A DNA stretch of 35,789 bases from Candidatus Nitrosopolaris wilkensis (GTDB lineage Archaea > Thermoproteota > Nitrososphaeria > Nitrososphaerales > Nitrososphaeraceae): NCBI GenBank assembly GCA_003176995.1, contig QHBN01000193.1, positions 1-35,789 of the forward strand. The letters are read 5' to 3'. Numbering within the stretch: position 1 is the first letter of the stretch; every line of letters begins with the position of its first letter. Positions 34,161-35,789 of the stretch are shown here, one piece after another. Position numbers and translations under genes: made by a program. The notes under the pieces were generated by a model. That model had not been told where the DNA came from, ran no database searches, and was given only the letters and a program-made list of their open reading frames with translations.

Positions 34161-34373
34161 TTGTCGATAGGTTGCAAAGGAATCTGTCAGCGTTTTCGAA
34201 ACATAGGAGGAGGAAAATATTCAGCATATAAACTAGGCTTTAAAAGATGTTCAGAATGTGCAATTTATATCAAATCTGTAGGTCCAAGATGTCCGTGTTG
34301 CAAATTACCTCTGAGATCAAAGAAGAGGAATTACACTAAACTGAGTAATTTAGTTCCAAGGGGTAGTAATTAA
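34161..34373 (+). CDS. CPCC zinc-ribbon protein, paralogue 2
   Basis: 70 residues from TTG 34161 (LSIGCKGICQRFRN); the frame is open to GTG 34143, but the shorter start lines up with the M-T-C-x3-C beginning of the two paralogues. GFKRCSECAIYIKSVGPRCP, CC and LRSKKRN show the family core KRCxxC...GxxCPCC and the basic tail. It is followed after 11 nt by paralogue 3, a tandem pair in one operon. A palindrome at 34094-34111 lies in the promoter region. Confidence 0.72.
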   Translation: MSIGCKGICQRFRNIGGGKYSAYKLGFKRCSECAIYIKSVGPRCPCCKLPLRSKKRNYTKLSNLVPRGSN

Positions 34374-34384
34374 GAAGTGAAAAA

Positions 34385-34612
34385 ATGACATGTAAAGACA
34401 TCTGTATAAAATATAAGGCTACAAGAACTCATCCTGGAAGCTCTTACTATTATTCTGAAATCGGTCGCTATAATATGGGTCAGAAACGATGCCAAGTATG
34501 TGATATATTCATCAAATGGTCAGGCGTCAGATGTCCATGCTGTCATACAACATTGAGAACAGTACCACGACCAAGAAAGTATAGACAGAAACTAAGATTG
34601 AAAGAAAGGTAG
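34385..34612 (+). CDS. CPCC zinc-ribbon protein, paralogue 3
   Basis: 75 residues: MTCKDICIKYKATRTHPGSS, a Tyr-rich loop (YYYSEIGRY), then NMGQKRCQVCDIFIKWSGVR and CPCC, ending in a very basic tail (PRPRKYRQKLRLKER). Cysteines at 3, 7, 36, 39, 50, 52, 53. Closest in sequence to paralogue 1 at 25363 (MGQKRCQxC, LRTxPR). The tail suggests RNA or DNA binding. It lies about 90 nt before the cyclase gene on the same strand. Confidence 0.75.
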   Translation: MTCKDICIKYKATRTHPGSSYYYSEIGRYNMGQKRCQVCDIFIKWSGVRCPCCHTTLRTVPRPRKYRQKLRLKER

Positions 34613-34700
34613 AAGAAAAATCAGGGATGCAATTATCGAACGGAATTCATGGGATTGAGTTTAAATCCTCGATATCGACCATAAATGATGATCATATTAC

Positions 34701-35564
34701 TTGCATTCTGTAGAAGAGAACGGAAATAATGACAACATACCAGATGAAGACAGAAAAAGGAATCCAAGTAAACAATCTAATGCTGCCGATTCAATGGTGG
34801 ATATGATAATGGGCAGTAGTAGAGGTAGTAGTCGCAATTCTGGAGAACCGCAACAGGTAACGGTTGATGCAGAAACACTCGTAGCTCAAACTCAAGACAG
34901 AATGTGGAGAGCTCTGAAAAGGCGTTATCAGTATGATTCAAATTTGAATCCTGCTCAGGCGTTTCTCCTGAATCACATAAACTCAAAGATTCCACTTGTA
35001 ATCATGTACGTAGATTTGGTGGGCTCAACCGATATGAGCATGACTTTGCCTGTCGATAAGCTAGTCAGTATAATCAGAGCATTTACGTATGAGATGTCCT
35101 CGGTAATACAAAGCCATAAGGGGTACGTGTTAAAGTACGTCGGTGATGCAGTAATTGCCCTCTTTCCATCAAGCTATAACAAATTGCTCGCTTGTGATAA
35201 TGCTATCTACTGTGCCCAATCAATGATCACGGTAATCCGGAATGGAATCAATCCTATATTGAACCAGTATGACTATCCTGAGCTCAGTATAAAGATAGGT
35301 ATAGATGAGGGTGAAAACACAATTGTCCAATATGGGCATGACAAAAGCTCTCAAATTGATATTCTGAGCTACTGTATGAACATAGCAGCAAAAATAACTT
35401 CAATCACCGATCCTGATAGAATTACAATAGGAGAGGATGTTTATACTGTGATTCATCCAGCTCTCAAAACGAGATTTAGAGAATTAAAGGATCGCATTGA
35501 AGACTGGAAGTATACAAATAGACAGACAGGACAGCTTTACAAGCTCTATTTGATGGAATATTAA
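34701..35564 (+). CDS. Class III nucleotidyl (adenylate/guanylate) cyclase-like protein
   Basis: 287 residues from TTG 34701. The first 95 residues are polar and disordered (Ser/Arg/Gly-rich) with a helix near 55-90. The cyclase domain has both metal-binding Asp residues: Asp105 in MYVDLVGSTD and Asp149 in YVGDAVIALFP. The transition-state region is MNIAAKITS: Asn227 is kept but the usual Arg (N-x3-R) is Lys231. No membrane segment or HAMP. It would make cAMP or cGMP if active; the polar N-terminus may be regulatory. The Lys form may be common in AOA relatives; I cannot check. Confidence 0.85.
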   Translation: MHSVEENGNNDNIPDEDRKRNPSKQSNAADSMVDMIMGSSRGSSRNSGEPQQVTVDAETLVAQTQDRMWRALKRRYQYDSNLNPAQAFLLNHINSKIPLVIMYVDLVGSTDMSMTLPVDKLVSIIRAFTYEMSSVIQSHKGYVLKYVGDAVIALFPSSYNKLLACDNAIYCAQSMITVIRNGINPILNQYDYPELSIKIGIDEGENTIVQYGHDKSSQIDILSYCMNIAAKITSITDPDRITIGEDVYTVIHPALKTRFRELKDRIEDWKYTNRQTGQLYKLYLMEY

Positions 35565-35738
35565 TTCTATGGTTGAATCAATCTCTTTTGTCCTACAAGA
35601 AAAAATAAAATTAATGAAATCTACCTTCGTATAATAGTTTAGTTATATTACGTTTACAATTATTTACCGATAGTTGTTCCATAAACTTCAACTGATTGTT
35701 GCTTCTGAAGTGGATATTATCAAATTGTACACATCAGC

Positions 35739-35789
35739 TCAATAATAATCGAGCTTATCTGGATTGTATTTCTGTACTATCTCGATACT
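35739..35789 (-). CDS. Possible C-terminal end of a gene running off the right edge
   Basis: The last 51 nt give an open minus-strand frame SIEIVQKYNPDKLDYY followed by TGA 35739-35741. Too short to identify; it reads like the end of a soluble protein. 35565-35738 shows no feature. Confidence 0.3.
   Translation of the reverse strand, partial: SIEIVQKYNPDKLDYY

Noticed and set aside
34650-34670. tRNA T-arm-like hairpin (GGATT...AATCC)
   Set aside because: The loop lacks the TTC-R pattern and no acceptor or anticodon stem is present.
1-35789. CRISPR arrays, insertion sequences, toxin-antitoxin or restriction genes
   Set aside because: Looked for regularly spaced repeats, transposase motifs and defence domains on both strands; none recognised apart from the dead integrase.

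Overview
The window comes from an ammonia-oxidising thaumarchaeon of the Nitrososphaerales type (Nitrososphaera / Nitrosocosmicus / Nitrosopolaris relatives). The basis is gene content: a class I lysyl-tRNA synthetase, Alba, TFB, archaeal Elp3, a proteasome beta subunit, a thaumarchaeosortase, blue-copper proteins of the AOA type, many small secreted proteins, and a histidine kinase with the AHELRTPI H-box. Promoters are archaeal: TATA-like boxes often sit 23-29 nt before a start codon, which implies leaderless mRNAs. I cannot name the species.

Layout. (1) 1-2.6 kb, minus strand: a decaying patch. It holds the start of a secreted Pro/Gln-rich protein, a dead tyrosine-integrase remnant directly downstream of a tRNA-Arg(CCU) whose D-loop carries an intron, a frameshifted creatininase-family gene and a twice-frameshifted DUF309 gene. 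(2) 2.6-5.9 kb, minus: a SAM methyltransferase, a 58-aa zinc ribbon not usually called, and sucC-sucD (succinyl-CoA synthetase). (3) 6.2-13.3 kb, plus: conserved small proteins, DUF99, thaumarchaeosortase with Ser in place of the nucleophilic Cys, Alba, a leftover 3' end of a cysteinyl-tRNA synthetase, a GNAT acetyltransferase and inositol-phosphate synthase. (4) 13.4-19.6 kb: an uncharacterised GHKL ATPase, a proteasome beta subunit lacking Thr1, an ABC permease, a winged-helix regulator and a membrane sensor histidine kinase. (5) 19.7-24.3 kb, minus: a housekeeping group purM, elp3, lysS.

(6) From about 24.4 kb to the end the sequence turns visibly more A+T-rich and the genes become accessory. 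It has three paralogous CPCC zinc ribbons (one near 25.4 kb on minus, two near 34.2-34.6 kb on plus), a zinc ribbon interrupted by an amber codon, secreted small proteins (two of them frameshifted), an HTH/coiled-coil protein under a promoter with repeated GGTTCCA sites, a TFB, a C2H2-finger protein, two divergent cupredoxins and a class III nucleotidyl cyclase with a changed catalytic position.

How it fits together: the core genes are central carbon metabolism, purine synthesis, tRNA charging and modification, chromatin and protein turnover. The right third looks like a regulatory and secretory genomic island. I see no complete mobile element, CRISPR array or defence operon. The strongest unexplained items are the GHKL ATPase beside the dead proteasome subunit, the CPCC zinc-ribbon family that brackets the island, and the concentration of freshly broken genes, several explained by a single missing base.
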